From positions 1 to 64,000 of the forward strand of contig NW_020825595.1 in the NCBI RefSeq assembly GCF_003286085.1: a stretch of DNA of 64,000 nucleotides. The letters are read 5' to 3'. The notes beneath the pieces are model-generated. The model ran no database searches. It was not told where the DNA came from and was given only the letters and a program-made list of their open reading frames with translations. A program made the translations under genes and the position numbers. Below are positions 46,111 through 58,302 of this stretch, one piece after another (the first letter of the stretch is position 1; each line of letters starts with the position of its first letter). The DNA is from Drosophila persimilis (taxonomy: Eukaryota > Arthropoda > Insecta > Diptera > Drosophilidae).

Positions 46111-47285
46111 ATCATTCGATGTGTCGCTTCCTGTGCTGAAGCGCCGGCTTGGTGCAGCTTCCTTGCGGGTTCCGAGGTGTTCCAGTGAGGTTTTCGGAAT
46201 TGGGCGCGATTCGCCCCGTTTTCGTTATGCACTTGTTGTGCCGCTGGCCGTGTGTACCTAGGTGGTTGTCGAGGTGGGATGAGGGTCGCTGGTACGTTTC
46301 GTTCCTGGATGCTCTCGAACTCTGTGGCCAACATCGTTAATTGCGTCAGACTTCTCAGTTCGTGTCTTCGCACGTACAGCTGGTACGCCGGGAGGGTGTT
46401 GTCATAGATCCGGCTAAGTTCTTTGGCTTCGTCGTACCCGGCGTGGTGCATGAGCAATCGGAGCTCGATGACAAAGTCCTTGAACGGTTCGCCCGCCGCT
46501 TGTTTGCGGTCCCTGATCTGGTCTTCCAATTGCTCGAAGTACCGGGGAGGCAGGAATTCCTGGCGGAATTCGGCCCATGAGGCGCTCTGGAGTCGGCTGG
46601 TGCGGAACCAACGGTTGGCTAGGAGCTCTCCTCGGTCGGTGAGGAGCTCTGCCATGGTTCGCGGTACGTAGTTCATGTCTACCCCGTACGAGAGGGCACG
46701 CTCTTCCAGTAGTTCGACGAACGACAGTGGGTCGTCCTGCCCGTCGAACTGGATTCCCCACTTTCGGATCTGTTCCGCCATCTCCGCGGCGTGACTGTAG
46801 TAATGGCCGTCTGTGGGGCCATTTCCTACTGCTGTCGGCAAGATCCTTCTCATGGGCGAAGGCCTTGGCTCCGGGGGCGGGGGCTTCGGTAGATCTTCGG
46901 CGGTTATCGATGTCGTTGAGGTGCTGGCTTTGCCTTCCATGATTCCTGGAACTTGTAGGCTGAGTTTGGGGTCCGTCTTCCGCTTCTCTGTTGGTGCTGA
47001 GGTGTCGGGCTGGGGCGATCTGGCTCGTCCTGGCGATATGGCGTACTGCCGCTCGAGCTCCGCCAACCTGACCCAGGCATCGTGTTCGAGGGGCCCGGCG
47101 ACTAGTTCGGCGAAACTCCTCCGCAAATCTTCCACGTTCCCCTCGCGGCTGAATCCGAATTCCTCCGCGAAGGACTCCAGCTCCTCTCGGCGACGTTTCT
47201 GTATCCAGCCGGTACTCACCCCTGGGTTGGCGACGAATTCTCCAGGGTAATACCCGCTGGCCTGTTCCTCTGTGTGGGATTCCAT
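46111..47285 (-). CDS. Osvaldo-like gag, left body
   Basis: Starts at ATG 47285 (MESHTEEQASGYYPGEF...), after a leader. An N-terminal helical part, a Pro/Ser-rich linker (~140-165), and a capsid-like region (FDGQDDPLSFVELLEERA, EFLPPRYFEQLEDQIRDRKQ, FKDFVIELRLLMHHAGY, TEFESIQER) are present. The C-terminus is cut at residue ~391 by the 412-like insertion, so the nucleocapsid end is missing. The frame is otherwise intact. Large plus-strand frames opposite are shadows. Confidence 0.75.
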
Positions 47286-47584
47286 CGCTCCGATCGTTCC
47301 TTGAGTTGGCTGTTTCGCTGGGCTTGCGCTTTTCCTTCACTAGGGCACTGTGTCGAGCTTCGCGGCTGACGCTTCGAATTTCTTCTCGGGGTGACGGCAC
47401 TGTTCGCGTTTCTCTGTCGCTGTGTCGCGCTTTCGTCTGCTCGTTGCGCAACTCTTGCCGTTGATATTGCGCGAGGTCGGGGTTTTCTTTGGGTTGTTCC
47501 CTTGTGTTCTTGCTCTAGCGGCCGTGGGGTTTTATTCCACAAACCCTCGCTGACGTTCCCTTGGGTCCCTGCTCGGGCGCCACT
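47286..47584 (-). other. Osvaldo-like leader and tRNA-Lys-type PBS (left body)
   Basis: The minus strand reads TGGCGCCCGAGCAGGGAC at 47582-47565, 2 bp from LTR2. It differs at one of 18 bases from the tRNA-Lys PBS known from lentiviruses. The rest is GC-rich leader without a real gene. Confidence 0.8.
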
Positions 47585-48249
47585 TGTGATGGACCTATTT
47601 CAGGCTGAGGTAAGCTCAGTCACGTCCAGGGGTCAATCCACAACAAATTTGTAGAAATGGATGGAACTTCAAGGGAGACGTCGGGGGTGGCCTATCGTAG
47701 AGTAGATGGATCGGGGCTTAGGCGGGCGTTGCTAGCGTTGTGTATATGAAACGATGGGCGCCGATGTCTTGTCGTGAGTTCCGGGTACCGCGTCTGTACT
47801 CCGGACCGGGTCTCTGCGTAAGTTGCTTTCTGGTTTCAGTCGGCGTCTATTTATACGCCAATGGGTGCTGTGTCAGCGGGTTCAAAAGTGCACTTCCGCG
47901 TCGAGGTGCACTTTGCCGTTCTGGCGATCGTGGGTTGACCTGGTTCTGTCTCTTCGCGTTTTTGGCGAGCTGACGGGTTTGCCGTTGGGTGCTTGTCGTG
48001 GGCTTCCGCGGTGTCATCGTTTTGTAGCCGATGAACCCGGAAGACTGCGCCTGGCCGGTTGCTTGGTCTGGAGTGGGGGAAGTCCGCGTGACCTGGTGTG
48101 TTTGGTCAGCGTTGGGGGTGTTCGTGTAGTAAATAATGCTGCCCAACGTTCAATTTACGTTGGGCGAGGTGCTGCTATTTAGTAGCAGGTTTTTTGTTTT
48201 ATTGGGCGTTGGGAGAGGCGTTGTAGCGAACCCTTTTGGGTTCGATACA
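47585..48249 (-). repeat. Osvaldo-like LTR 2 (shared middle LTR)
   Basis: 665 bp. Lacks ~140 bp relative to LTR1 (ATGAAACGA joined to TGGGCGCC). Serves as 3' LTR of the right body and 5' LTR of the left body. Confidence 0.9.
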
Positions 48250-49301
48250 CCCTCCCCTTTCTTCCCCCACGAGAGTCACGAAGACCCGTGCGTGGGGCGT
48301 GCGGCGGTGGGTTGTTGGCTAGGATGGCTTCGCCTTCTTCTGGTGAGAGTGCACTGATTGATGGGAGCCAGAGTTGCGGCTATTTAAACCGTTCTGCAGG
48401 GTCCGTATTTGCGGAGCAAGCTTTTCTTCTCTCTTCCGTGGTGCACCGGGGGTGCGTTTTGGGGTCGCCGCCGACTTGCGATCATCTTGTCCCTTGCCTC
48501 GTTAGCGGGTCTGTTTACTTCGTGGTCGAGGGGTTTGTTGTGCTCGCGTTGTTGTTGGCGTTACGCCGCCGGTCGGTGTTTCGATGATAGCGGTATAGCT
48601 GCCCATTTTCGTACGTGTAGACTGGGTACTTCTGGGGTTCGTCTTGGACTTGTTGGATCCTTTGTTTAAGCCAGGTGCATGGTGGGTCGTCTTCCTCAAT
48701 GCGGGCGAGGGTCTCCAGTGGTTGTCTTGACAGTGCGTCTGCGACTACGTTCTGGTTGCCGGCCCGATAGTGCACGTCGTATTGGTATTGCTGTAGTTCG
48801 AGCGCCCATCTTGCTACTCTACCGTAAGGGCTCTCGAGGGTATTCAGCCACTTTAGTGCGAGATGATCGGTTATGACGTCGAATCGGTAGCCTTCGAGAT
48901 AGCATCACAGTTTTCGGATCGCCCAGATGACGGCGAGGCATTCCTTGTCGGTGTCCGATGACCCGCTCTTTCCCTTCGATCTCTTGGGTGAGGACCGCGC
49001 CTACTCCAAGGTCCTGGGTTCCTTTCCCATTGTTGCTGGAACCGCGTCGGTGCCCTCGGGAGACCGGCTCGCTTTCTTCGTTGCTTTGCTTGGTTTTGGG
49101 TTTCTCGGAGTGTGTTCTCGGAGCGCTCGTGTCTCGTGTCGTGGCGGGGGATTCGATGGCGGCGGGGGTCTCAAGTTCTTGGGTCCGTGGGCGTGTACTT
49201 GGCTGGCGGTGATCGTCGGCGGGTTTGGGAGGGGGCGTTGGGAGCCTTGGAGATGGAGGCGTGTGGTGTATTGTATTGTGGTTTCGATGGCACACCTCGG
49301 T
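48250..49301 (-). pseudogene. Osvaldo-like pol remnant, right body (RT deleted)
   Basis: Next to LTR2 is the polypurine tract, then RNase H end (YRAGNQNVVADALSRQ) and start (LGVGAVLTQEIEGKERV, ~49015). RT is missing: RNase H is joined at ~49015 to the protease-RT linker (HNTIHHTPPSPRLPTP region). That linker is joined at ~49300 to gag. Integrase is absent as in the left body. Confidence 0.8.
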
Positions 49302-49950
49302 CGGTGAGGAGCTCTGCCATGGCTCGCGGCACGTAGTTCATGTCTACCCCGTACGAGAGGGCACGCTCTTTCAGTAGTTCGACGAACGACAGTGGGTCGT
49401 CCTGCCCGTCGAACTGGATTCCCCACTTTCGGATCTGTTCCGCCATCTCCGCGGCGTGACTGTAGTAATGGCCGTCTGTGGGGCCATTTCCTACTGCTGT
49501 CGGCAAGATCCTTCTCATGGGCGAAGGCCTTGGCTCCGGGGGCGGGGGCTTCGGTAGATCTTCGGCGGTTATCGATGTCGGTGAGGTGCTGGCTTTGCCT
49601 TCCATGATTCCTGGAACTTGTAGGCTGAGTTTGGGGTCCGTCTTCCGCTTCTCTGTTGGTGCTGAGGTGTCGGGCTGGGGCGATCTGGCTCGTCCTGGCG
49701 ATATGGCGTACTGCCGCTCGAGCTCCGCCAACCTGACCCAGGCATCGTGTTCGAGGGGCCCGGCGACTAGTTCGGCGAAACTCCTCCGCAAATCTTCCAC
49801 GTTCCCCTCGCGGCTGAATCCGAATTCCTCCGCGAAGGACTCCAGCTCCTCTCGGCGACGTTTCTGTATCCAGCCGGTACTCACCCCTGGGTTGGCGACG
49901 AATTCTCCAGGGTAATACCCGCTGGCCTGTTCCTCTGTGTGGGATTCCAT
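49302..49950 (-). pseudogene. Osvaldo-like gag, right body, C-terminally deleted
   Basis: ATG at 49950. Matches the left gag over ~216 residues with few changes (ELLEERA to ELLKERA, PRTMA to PRAMA) and then fuses to pol-linker sequence at the deletion joint. Confidence 0.8.
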
Positions 49951-50249
49951 CGCTCCGATCGTTACTTGAGTTGGCTGTTTCGCTGGGCTTGCGCTTTTCC
50001 TTCACTAGGGCACTGTGTCGAGCTTCGCGGCTGACGCTTCGAATTTCTTCTCGGGGTGACGGCACTGTTCGCGTTTCTCTGTCGCTGTGTCGCGCTTTCG
50101 TCTGCTCGTTGCGCAACTCTTGCCGTTGATATTGCGCGAGGTCGGGGTTTTCTTTGGGTTGTTCCCTTGTGTTCTTGCTCTAGCGGCCGTGGGGTTTTAT
50201 TCCACAAACCCTCGCTGACGTTCCCTTGGGTCCCTGCTCGGGCGCCACT
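49951..50249 (-). other. Osvaldo-like leader and PBS, right body
   Basis: PBS TGGCGCCCGAGCAGGGAC on the minus strand at 50247-50230. GC-rich leader nearly identical to 47286-47584. Confidence 0.8.
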
Positions 50250-51020
50250 TGTGATGGACCTATTTCAGGCTGAGGTAAGCTCAGTCACGTCCAGGGGTCA
50301 ATCCACAAGAAATTTGTAGAAATGGATGGAACATCAAGGGAGACGTCGGGGGTGGCCTATCGTAGAGTAGATGGATCGGGGCTTGGGCGGGCGTTGCTAG
50401 CGTTGTGTATATGAAACGACCGTGTGGACTCGGGGCGGGGCGACGTCGGTGCCTCAGCTGATTGGGGTGAACTTACGCAATCGGGTGTTTTTACTTTGCA
50501 AATTTGACACTTTATTGTATTTCTTAGCGGTTTAAATGACTTATTTGTCTTTTGTCGTGAGTTCCGGGTACCGCGTCTGTACTCCGGACGGGGTCTCTGC
50601 GTAAGTTGCTTTCTTGTTTCAGTCGGCGTCTATTTATATGCCAATGGGTGCTGTGTCAGCGGGTTCAAAAGTGCACTTCCGCGTCGAGGTGCACTTTGCC
50701 GTTCTGGCGATCGTGGGTTGACCTGGTTCTGTCTCTTCGCGTTTTTGGCGAGCTGGCGGGTTTGCCGTTGGGTGCTTGTCGTGGGCTTCCGCGGTGTCAT
50801 CGTTTTGTAGCCGATGAACCCGGAAGACTGCGCCTGGCCGGTTGCTTGGTCTTGAGTGGGGGAAGTCCGCGTGACCTGGTGTGTTTGGTCAGCGTTGGGG
50901 GTGTTCGTGTAGTAAATAATAATGCGTTCAATTTACGTTGGGCGAGGTGCTGCACTTTAGTAGTAGGTTTTTTGTTTTATTGGGCGTTGGGAGAGGCGTT
51001 ACCCAAAAGGGTTCCCTACA
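50250..51020 (-). repeat. Osvaldo-like LTR 3 (5' LTR)
   Basis: 771 bp, TGTGATGG...TTCCCTACA, followed by the CGCG target duplication at 51021-51024. Confidence 0.9.
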
Positions 51021-51397
51021 CGCGTTACACAGTATATTCTTGATTCATATGAGAAACAGTTATTTTGTTCTGCCGTATTTATTGACGTGAGCGAAGCCTT
51101 TGACCGAGCTTGGCATAATGGTCTCCTACTTAAGCTAGCGAAGCTACTCCCGTTTACATATTACAACGTTTTAAAAAGTTACTTAGCAGATAGAAAAATT
51201 TTTTGTAAACGGAAACAATGGAATACGCTCGAGACCTGGAAGGATTTGTGCAGGAGTGCCCCAGGGTAGCGTCCTCGGCCCTGTACTCTACACATTCTTC
51301 ACGTCGGATATGCCGCTACCGCACCTGTCAGAACAAAATGAAAGAATTGAGTCGAATATATACAACAACATGATGCTTTCTACTTACGCAGATGACA
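51021..51397 (+). pseudogene. jockey-type RT, rest of copy A, cut at YADD
   Basis: Resumes the element broken at 15163: VSEAFDRAWHNGLLLKLAKL and frameshifted GVPQG segment. It stops in the active-site codons at ...TACGCAGATGACA (51397), where ~6 bp of filler lead into duplication copy B. Confidence 0.85.
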
Positions 51398-51910
51398 GAG
51401 ATGCAAGTACCTGCAAATAAACACAAATTAAATCAAACGCCAAAACAAAAACCTCCTCATCTGGGTGGCCGGACCAGCAGCCACTCAAAACGCCATTACA
51501 AATTGACGATGAACGTGGCCGAGGAGGCCAGGCCAATAAACCTGACAACGCATCCTGGGTGTCCGGACCAGCAGCCACTCGGATGCGGCCAACAATTAAA
51601 TCGACAACGCATCCTGGTGGCCGGACCAGCAGCCAGTAATGTTCGCATTGCGTTTGATATGCGCGCCGGTGCTCCGTTGTTGTTTGTCCTCCTGTTAGAA
51701 ATAAAATAAATTGTCAATTATCGTTTATTTTACCTTGTCTGCATCAATGTATTTGTTGTAGATGTCAATCCTGTTGTTTCTGCATGTCCGTAGATAGTTT
51801 GTCCATAGATTTAGTTACTTGCCTGACATATTAGGAATAAGTTTTTGTAAATTAATGTAGTTTTTCTGTAGTTAATTGTATATTTTTCGTAGTTTTCTGA
51901 TTAGTTTTAC

Positions 51911-52245
51911 CAAAGACTATACAATACCAAGATGTTGCATGAGCGACCAAAAAGCTGTTCTATGGCGGGTCCTAACATTAGAACCCAAATAGCACAAGGG
52001 AGCGCGCGGGGTTTCAATTCCCTTTTCGCCTGTACTTCGTCTCTACCGCGACCCCCGCTGCCAATCGGTTTCGTCTGTTCGGTAATTCTGGACTCTCGAG
52101 CCTCAGCACCGTCGAAGCGGTGGTCGCGGATCGCCGATGTCTTTAGATCGGCACAGTGGGACCTTTGGCCGTCTCAGCTTGCTAAATTCGCCATAGAACA
52201 GCTTTTTGGTCGCTCATGCAACATCTTGGTATTGTATAGTGTTTG
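51911..52245. mobile_element. complete MITE with 57-bp terminal inverted repeats
   Basis: 335 bp. The ends CAAAGACTATACAATACC... (51911-51967) and their complement (52189-52245) differ at one base. GTTTTAC flanks it on both sides (51904-51910, 52246-52252), a 7-bp target duplication. No coding capacity. The target length is compatible with hAT- or P-type transposases, but the family is not identified. Confidence 0.8.
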
Positions 52246-52252
52246 GTTTTAC

Positions 52253-53041
52253 CTTTTTCCGTCCTCTTCTTCCCCACCTATCTGCCATTCCCATATTCCC
52301 CTTGACATGTGGTAACACCAAAAAAAAAAAATACCACGCAAATACCAGACCATAATGACCGATAACACACAAAACCCAATTAAAATTCAAATTGTATTTC
52401 TCAATGCCCGTGTGTTATTGGCCCCCAACTTCGGCAATTACGCCCAGCCATTTCCTCCCCCCCTACCCACTTAAAATGCCACCAAAGACCAAATGCGGCT
52501 GAGTAGGAACAAAATATACACTGCTAACCTTCGCCACTCTGCCAAACGCCCCAATAAAGCCATTTCAACCGCCCACAAGATGCTATGCAGTCGTCTCTTC
52601 GGAGCGTCTCTCGCCCGGATCGTAAGATCCGGAAGTTTACAGTATCCGGGCGGTTATACGGGAGCAGGCATATATCCCCTTCCCATCCCATCCCCCGACA
52701 ACAGAGCAGCCACTACGCACAGCACAGAGAACATACGACACAGGGCATTGACCAATGACAGCGACAACACAGACAGCCACTAAAGCAAACAGCCAATGCA
52801 ATTTTCCATTGCCTACTTGTCGGTGCTGCTGCCCTCGGACTACTTTCATCTCACTCAATATTGGGGTGAGTGAAAGTGGAACCGGGGTGAGAGCACCGGT
52901 AAATGACGATCGGCGATCGGGCCTTTCGAGTGGAGAGTGTGGGAGTTGGCGGACATGTGAGAGTTCCACCATGAACCTCGCCCGCCACTCTCATCTCGTC
53001 CACCCGGTCGATAGGTTGCGATCGTCGGACGTTTAATAACC
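52253..53041. other. non-coding sequence, copy B
   Basis: Equivalent to 9298-9959 with ~140 extra bp directly after the MITE (A-run at 52320-52331). No gene recognised. Confidence 0.5.
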
Positions 53042-54550
53042 GTGTCGTTACGAGTACACCAAGCGCATTCGACACAACGATCCTCCCCGAGAACCCCGAC
53101 CACACTTGCGACCAGGAATCGACGACCCACCCGAGGAGGATTCAAAACGAATCTCCGACCCATGGCCTCCCGACATCTCGCCGAAAATACGGAAATTTCT
53201 AGACGAGGAACTGCCAACACTCGCGGGCCTCCGTGGGACGACGGATCTGACGGAACACACCATCCTCATGAGGGACAACCGACCCATAAAACAGCGGTAC
53301 TACCCAAAAAATCCAGCCATGCGGCGGATCATCGATGAACAGGTCGACCAACTGATAGCTGAGGACCTAATCGAACCGTCCCGGAGTTCGTGGGTCCAGG
53401 GGCGTGTACTTGGCTGGCTGTGATAATCGGCGTGTTTGGGATGGGGCGTTGGGGGCCTTGGAGATGGAGGCGTGTGGCGCCACATTGTATTGTGGTTTCA
53501 ATGGCGCACAGGTATTCTATCCCTATGATGGCTTGCTCTACCATATTGGGTAGTACCAGGAGTGGCATCTGTACCCCTTGTTCGTCTAGTTTAACGCGCG
53601 CTAGCAAGATCTGAGTTATCTCGCGAGCCGAGCCGTCGGCTAGGCGTATCGGGACGCATGCGGCTCGCAGGTCGTTATCGCGGCCGAGTTTGCGGGCGAG
53701 GTCGGCGTTGATGAAGCTTCGGGACGCCCCGGTGTCGACCGTGGCTTCCGCGCGCCGTCCTCCGATGGTCACTCTCGCCATTATCCGGCCGTCGTGTACT
53801 TGTAGCGGGTTTCTTAGTTGGTTGTCTGAAATCGTTGGCGGTTGGCGGAAATCGGCCCATGAGGTGCTCTGGAGTCGGCTGGTGCGGAACCAACGGTTGG
53901 CTCGGTCGGTGAGGAGCTCTGCCATGGTTCGCGGCACGTAGTTCATGTCTACCCCGTACGAGAGGGCACGCTCTTCCAGTAGTTCGACGAACGACAGTGG
54001 GTCGTCCTGCCCGTCGAACTGGATTCCCCACTTTCGGATCCGTTCCGCCATCTGCGCGGCGTGACTGTAGTAATGGCCGTCTGTGGGGCCACTTCATCCT
54101 GCTGTCGGCAATATCCTTCTCATGGGCGAAGGCCTTGGCTCCGGGGGCGGGGGCTTCGGTAGATCTTCGGCGGTTATCGATGTCGGTGAGGTGCTGGCTT
54201 TGCCTTCCATGATTCCTGGAACTTGTAGGCTGAGTTTGGGGTCCGTCTTCCGCTTCTCTGTTGGTGCTGAGGTGTCGGGCTGGGGCGATCTGGCTCGTCC
54301 TGGCGATCTGGCGTACTGCCGCTCGAGCTCCGCCAACCTGACCCAGGCATCGTGTTCGAGGGGCCCGGCGACTAGTTCGGCGAAACTCGTCCGCAAATCT
54401 TCCACGTTCCCTTCGCGGCTGAATCCGAATTCCTCCGCGAAGGACTCCAGCTACTCTCGGCGACATTTGTGTATCCAGCCGGTACTCACCCCTGGGTTGG
54501 CGACGAATTCTCCAGGGTAATAACCACTGGGCGGTTCCTCTGCTCGAGTT
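53042..54550. pseudogene. fold-back Osvaldo-like fragment, copy B (pol +, protease and gag -)
   Basis: Plus-strand RT N-terminus (53106-53387, RDNRPIKQRYYPKNP) meets minus-strand protease (VDTGASRSFI, ~53720) and gag (FDGQDDPLSFVELLEERA, ~53990). In this copy the truncated gag reads through into the protease in one 240-residue frame (54051-53329), whereas copy A has one base difference that ends it. Nonsense codon in RRE*LES is shared with copy A. Confidence 0.75.
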
Positions 54551-54809
54551 GGCGGTTTCGCTATGCTTGCGCTTTTCCTTCACTAGGGCACTGTGTCGAG
54601 CTTCGCGGCTGACGCTTCGAATTTCTTCTCGGGGTGACGGCACTGTTCGCGTTTCTCTGTCGCTGTGTCGCGCTTTCGTCTGCTCGTTGCGCAACTCTTG
54701 CCGTTGATATTGCGTGAGGTCGGGGTTTTCTTTGGGTTGTTCCCTTGTGTTCTTGCTCTAGCGGCCGTGGGGTTTTATTCCACAAACCCTCGCTGACGTT
54801 CCCTTGGGT

Positions 54810-55553
54810 CAGGCTGAGGTAAGCTCAGTCACGTCCAGGGGTCAATCCACAACAAATTTGTAGAAATGGATGGAACTTCAAGGGAGACGTCGCGGGCGGC
54901 CTATCGTAGAGGGGCGGATCGGGCTAGAATGGGCGTCCCTCGTCGTGCATACGAAACGGCTGCGTGGACTCGGGGCGGGCTGGCGTCGGTGCCTCGACTA
55001 ATTGGAGTGAACTTACGCAATCGGGTGTTTTTACTTTGATAACTTGACACTTTATTGTACTTGTTAGTAGTTTAAATGAACTTATTTTACTTCGTCGCCG
55101 ATGTCTTCTCGTGAGTTCCGGGTACCGCGTCTGTACTCCGGACCGGGTCTCTGCGTAAGTTTTGGTACAACGACCGTACTGTGAGCCGGATTTCTGCGTA
55201 AGCCGCTCTTTGGTTCTCGTCGCCGTCTTTTTATAGGCCCGTATTGCTGGGTCTGCGGGTTTGACAAATGCACTTCCGCGCCGGGGTGCACTTTGCCGTT
55301 CTTGGTGATCGTCGCAGATTTTCGCGGCGTCGACTTTCCTCCGTCGATGAACCCGGAAGACCGCACTCGGCCGATGGCTTGGCCTGGAGTGGGGAAAGTT
55401 CGCGTGACCTGATGTCTTTGGTCATCGTTATGGAGTTGGCGCGTATTGATCGTTGGTTGCTTACGAAGGGGGGCGTCGGTTGCGGGGTGTGGTGCGATGC
55501 TCTCATTATAAGTCGGGGGACGGATTGTATCGAAAACTTTTAGGTTCGTTACA
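54810..55553 (-). repeat. Osvaldo-like subfamily-2 LTR, copy B
   Basis: Counterpart of 11728-12469 with the same 34-bp loss at its PBS end, ends GGTTCGTTACA before jockey sequence. Confidence 0.75.
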
Positions 55554-55583
55554 AGCTACTACCACCACAAATGTAAATACAAA

Positions 55584-56663
55584 CGAGGGGGAACGTTGTG
55601 AGTTGCTGCGGACACCGCAACTCTACATTTATACCCGATACTAAGTCAGTATGGCTCTCCACCGGCAGACGCCGCTAATATTAAACGACACGACAAAGAG
55701 TGCGTGCGAGATAGACAGAAAATCAGTCTAAGCGTGACGTCGGGCGCTGCGTAGCCAGTGCACATTGACTTGTTCCTTTGGCTACAAAAATGATCTGATC
55801 TGATCCAGATTCAGCAATCTGATAGATATGGTCATTCTCTATGATTCTGCGTTTTTAGTTTTCTCGAATGTGCAAGATTGTGGATGCAACGTCCTTTGTG
55901 GGGGCGGAAGGGGGTGGGGCGAAATTTTGAGATATACGTTTTATAGTGATATCTTAAAGGAGAGTGTGTACCAAATTTGGTTACTCTAGCCTTAATGGTC
56001 TCTGAGATTTGTGGATGCCTCAGATTTTCGTTTTTTACGGGGGCGGAAGGGGGTATGGCGAAATTTTGACACAAAATGGTCAAGGTCTGATATCACAGGA
56101 GTGTGGATACCAAATTTATTTGCTCTGGCTTTTATAGGTTCTGAGATCCTTTAACTCATATTTTGCAATTGGCAAAACCGACCATGAAACCTGTGTGTTA
56201 GAGAGAGCCAGAGCGAGAAAGAATGAAATTGTTTTCTTGATTCTGGCTATAATAATTATACGATTTGGTTTAGATTTTGCACTCTAGAAGATATAGTCAT
56301 CTTCTACGATTCTTTAGTTTTCTCGTATCGTCGAAATTGTGGATGCCACAGATTTTCGCCCTTTGTGGGGGCGGAAGTGGGCGGGGCAAAGTTTTTAAAT
56401 ATTCCTGTAGCAGTGACATATCACAGAAGTCTGGATCCAAAATATCGTTGCTCCAGCTCTTATAGTCTTTGAGCACTAGGCGCTGAAGGGGACGGACAGA
56501 CGGACGGACGGACAGACGGACGGACAATCGGCTCTGCTATTGATGCTGATCAAGAATATATATACTTTATGGGGTCGGAAACGATTCCTTCTGGACGTTA
56601 CACACATCCACTTTTACCACAAATCTAATATACCCCAATACTCATTTTGAGTATCGGGTATAA
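55584..56663 (-). mobile_element. DINE-1/INE-1-like Helentron (subfamily 2), copy B
   Basis: 1080 bp, counterpart of 12500-13580 with private substitutions near 56070-56130. Confidence 0.85.
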
Positions 56664-58302
56664 TAATTTAGCCCATACCACTACTGCTACTACAGGTGCC
56701 CAGTACAACAGCTCTCTCAAAATCGTTTATTGGAACGCCTGTGGTCTAAAAAACAAAATTTTGGAGTTAGAACTATTTATGCAGCGTAATAACGTGGACA
56801 TAATGATGGTTATAGAAACACGCATAACCTCAAACATAACATAACATAAATACACATAACCTCACTGTAGTCTACATACTGCCTCACACCCTTCCTCCAG
56901 AAGGAAAGGTGGAGTAGCCATTTATGTCAAAATTGGTCTCAAGCACATTGCACTTGAACCAATTACAGAAAATTTCTTGCAGTATGCTCCCATCGCATTA
57001 ATGAGGTCATTGCTCTAGCGCCAATATATTGCCCGACAACTTGATTGATTTGGCAGTATATGCTGGCATAAACTATGACAGAATTCACACATATTAAGCA
57101 GGTGATCTGCAATCTGACCATCTTCCTATATTCATTAACCTGGGCATCAGTGGCTCAACGACAGTCCCGGTAACAAATCGCCGACTACTTCCAAGCAAAG
57201 CAAATGTCACAAAAATTCCAAGATTTCCTATCGCAGCATATCAATCTCAACATGGAAATAAACTCAGGAGAAGACATTGAGGCTGCGATCGACATTCTAA
57301 ATCAAAACATCTACAATGCAGCGGCAGCTGCAACTTCGCTAATAAATCTGCGTTCTCACCCACGCACAGGGCAACTGCCACTAGATAGGAAAACACAGAA
57401 ACTATTAAGGCTCAAAAGGCAGCATAAAAGGGAGCATATGCGCAGACCCACCTTGGAGACGCGAAGGTTATACAACGCAGCAAATCATCGGCTAAAAAAG
57501 GCCCTTCGTAAGGCTAAAAATAACCAGATCAATAACCTTTTTAAAAAAGTAGACGCTCAAGATCGTTACAGAATGCAAAAACTATGGCGCTTAACAAACA
57601 CTTTAAAGAGGCAGCCAGAAACAAACTGGCCATTGAAAATTCCCAGCAGTAGTGGTAGTAGAGAAGGCTATAGGTGGACAAAGAGTAGCGAGGAGAAAGT
57701 TGAAGCTTTTGTGTCACATTTAGAAGAAAGATTCACACCAAAACTCATAAACTCCGACGATTTAGAAATAGGGTAGTTATGGAGTGTAAGGAAATAGCGC
57801 AGCTCAAACGCTTAACAACTAAACCTGCCTGGCTTCAGAGGCAACAATTTGGGCGGGAATACGATGTAAATAGACTCCCGTTCAGGCCTATTTCCCCCAA
57901 TGAAGTTATGATGGAAATCAAATCTCTACAAAACAAAAAGGCTCCTGGCATGGACCAAATAAACAACAGAGTCATTAAAGCGTTACCTCAAAAGGTAATT
58001 ATTCATTTGACAAATATTTACAATCGAATCTTGAGACATGGCCATTTCCCCAAACAATGGATTAAAAAACCGAGCAAAAATGCAAATGAAGTTGGCTCTT
58101 ATCGACCGATTAGCCTTTTGGCTGGCTTCTCTAATATCTTTGAAACCTTGCTGATAATTGCGAAGACTTTGAGAAGGCCATTCCCACTCATCAGTTTGGA
58201 TTCAGGAGAGAGCATAGCACGGAGCTACAACTGGCACGCGTTACACAGTATATTATTGATGCATATGAGAAACAGTTATTTTGTTCTGCCGTATTTATTG
58301 AC
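56664..58302 (+). pseudogene. jockey-type ORF2: endonuclease remnant, linker, RT entry (copy B)
   Basis: As copy A: WNACGLKNK start, central endonuclease deleted, SDHLPIFINL partly kept, linker frame 57204-57776, RT entry 57779-58200 (ECKEIAQLKRL, KKAPGMDQINNRV, SYRPISLLAGFSNIFE). A small deletion near 58153 shifts HQFGFRREHS out of frame. The sequence crosses the former nest site at 58233-58248 without interruption. Confidence 0.85.

Larger units (their letters stand above)
15164..51020 (-). mobile_element. composite Osvaldo-like LTR retrotransposon locus (35.86 kb with nested insertions)
   Basis: Minus-strand Ty3/gypsy element with three LTRs (15164-15960, 47585-48249, 50250-51020), PBS close to tRNA-Lys, polypurine tracts, gag, and RT plus RNase H. 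Two bodies share the middle LTR. The right body lacks RT. The left body is split by the 412-like insertion at 18380-46106. Both bodies lack integrase. Outer CGCG duplications show that integration preceded the rearrangement. Confidence 0.9.
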
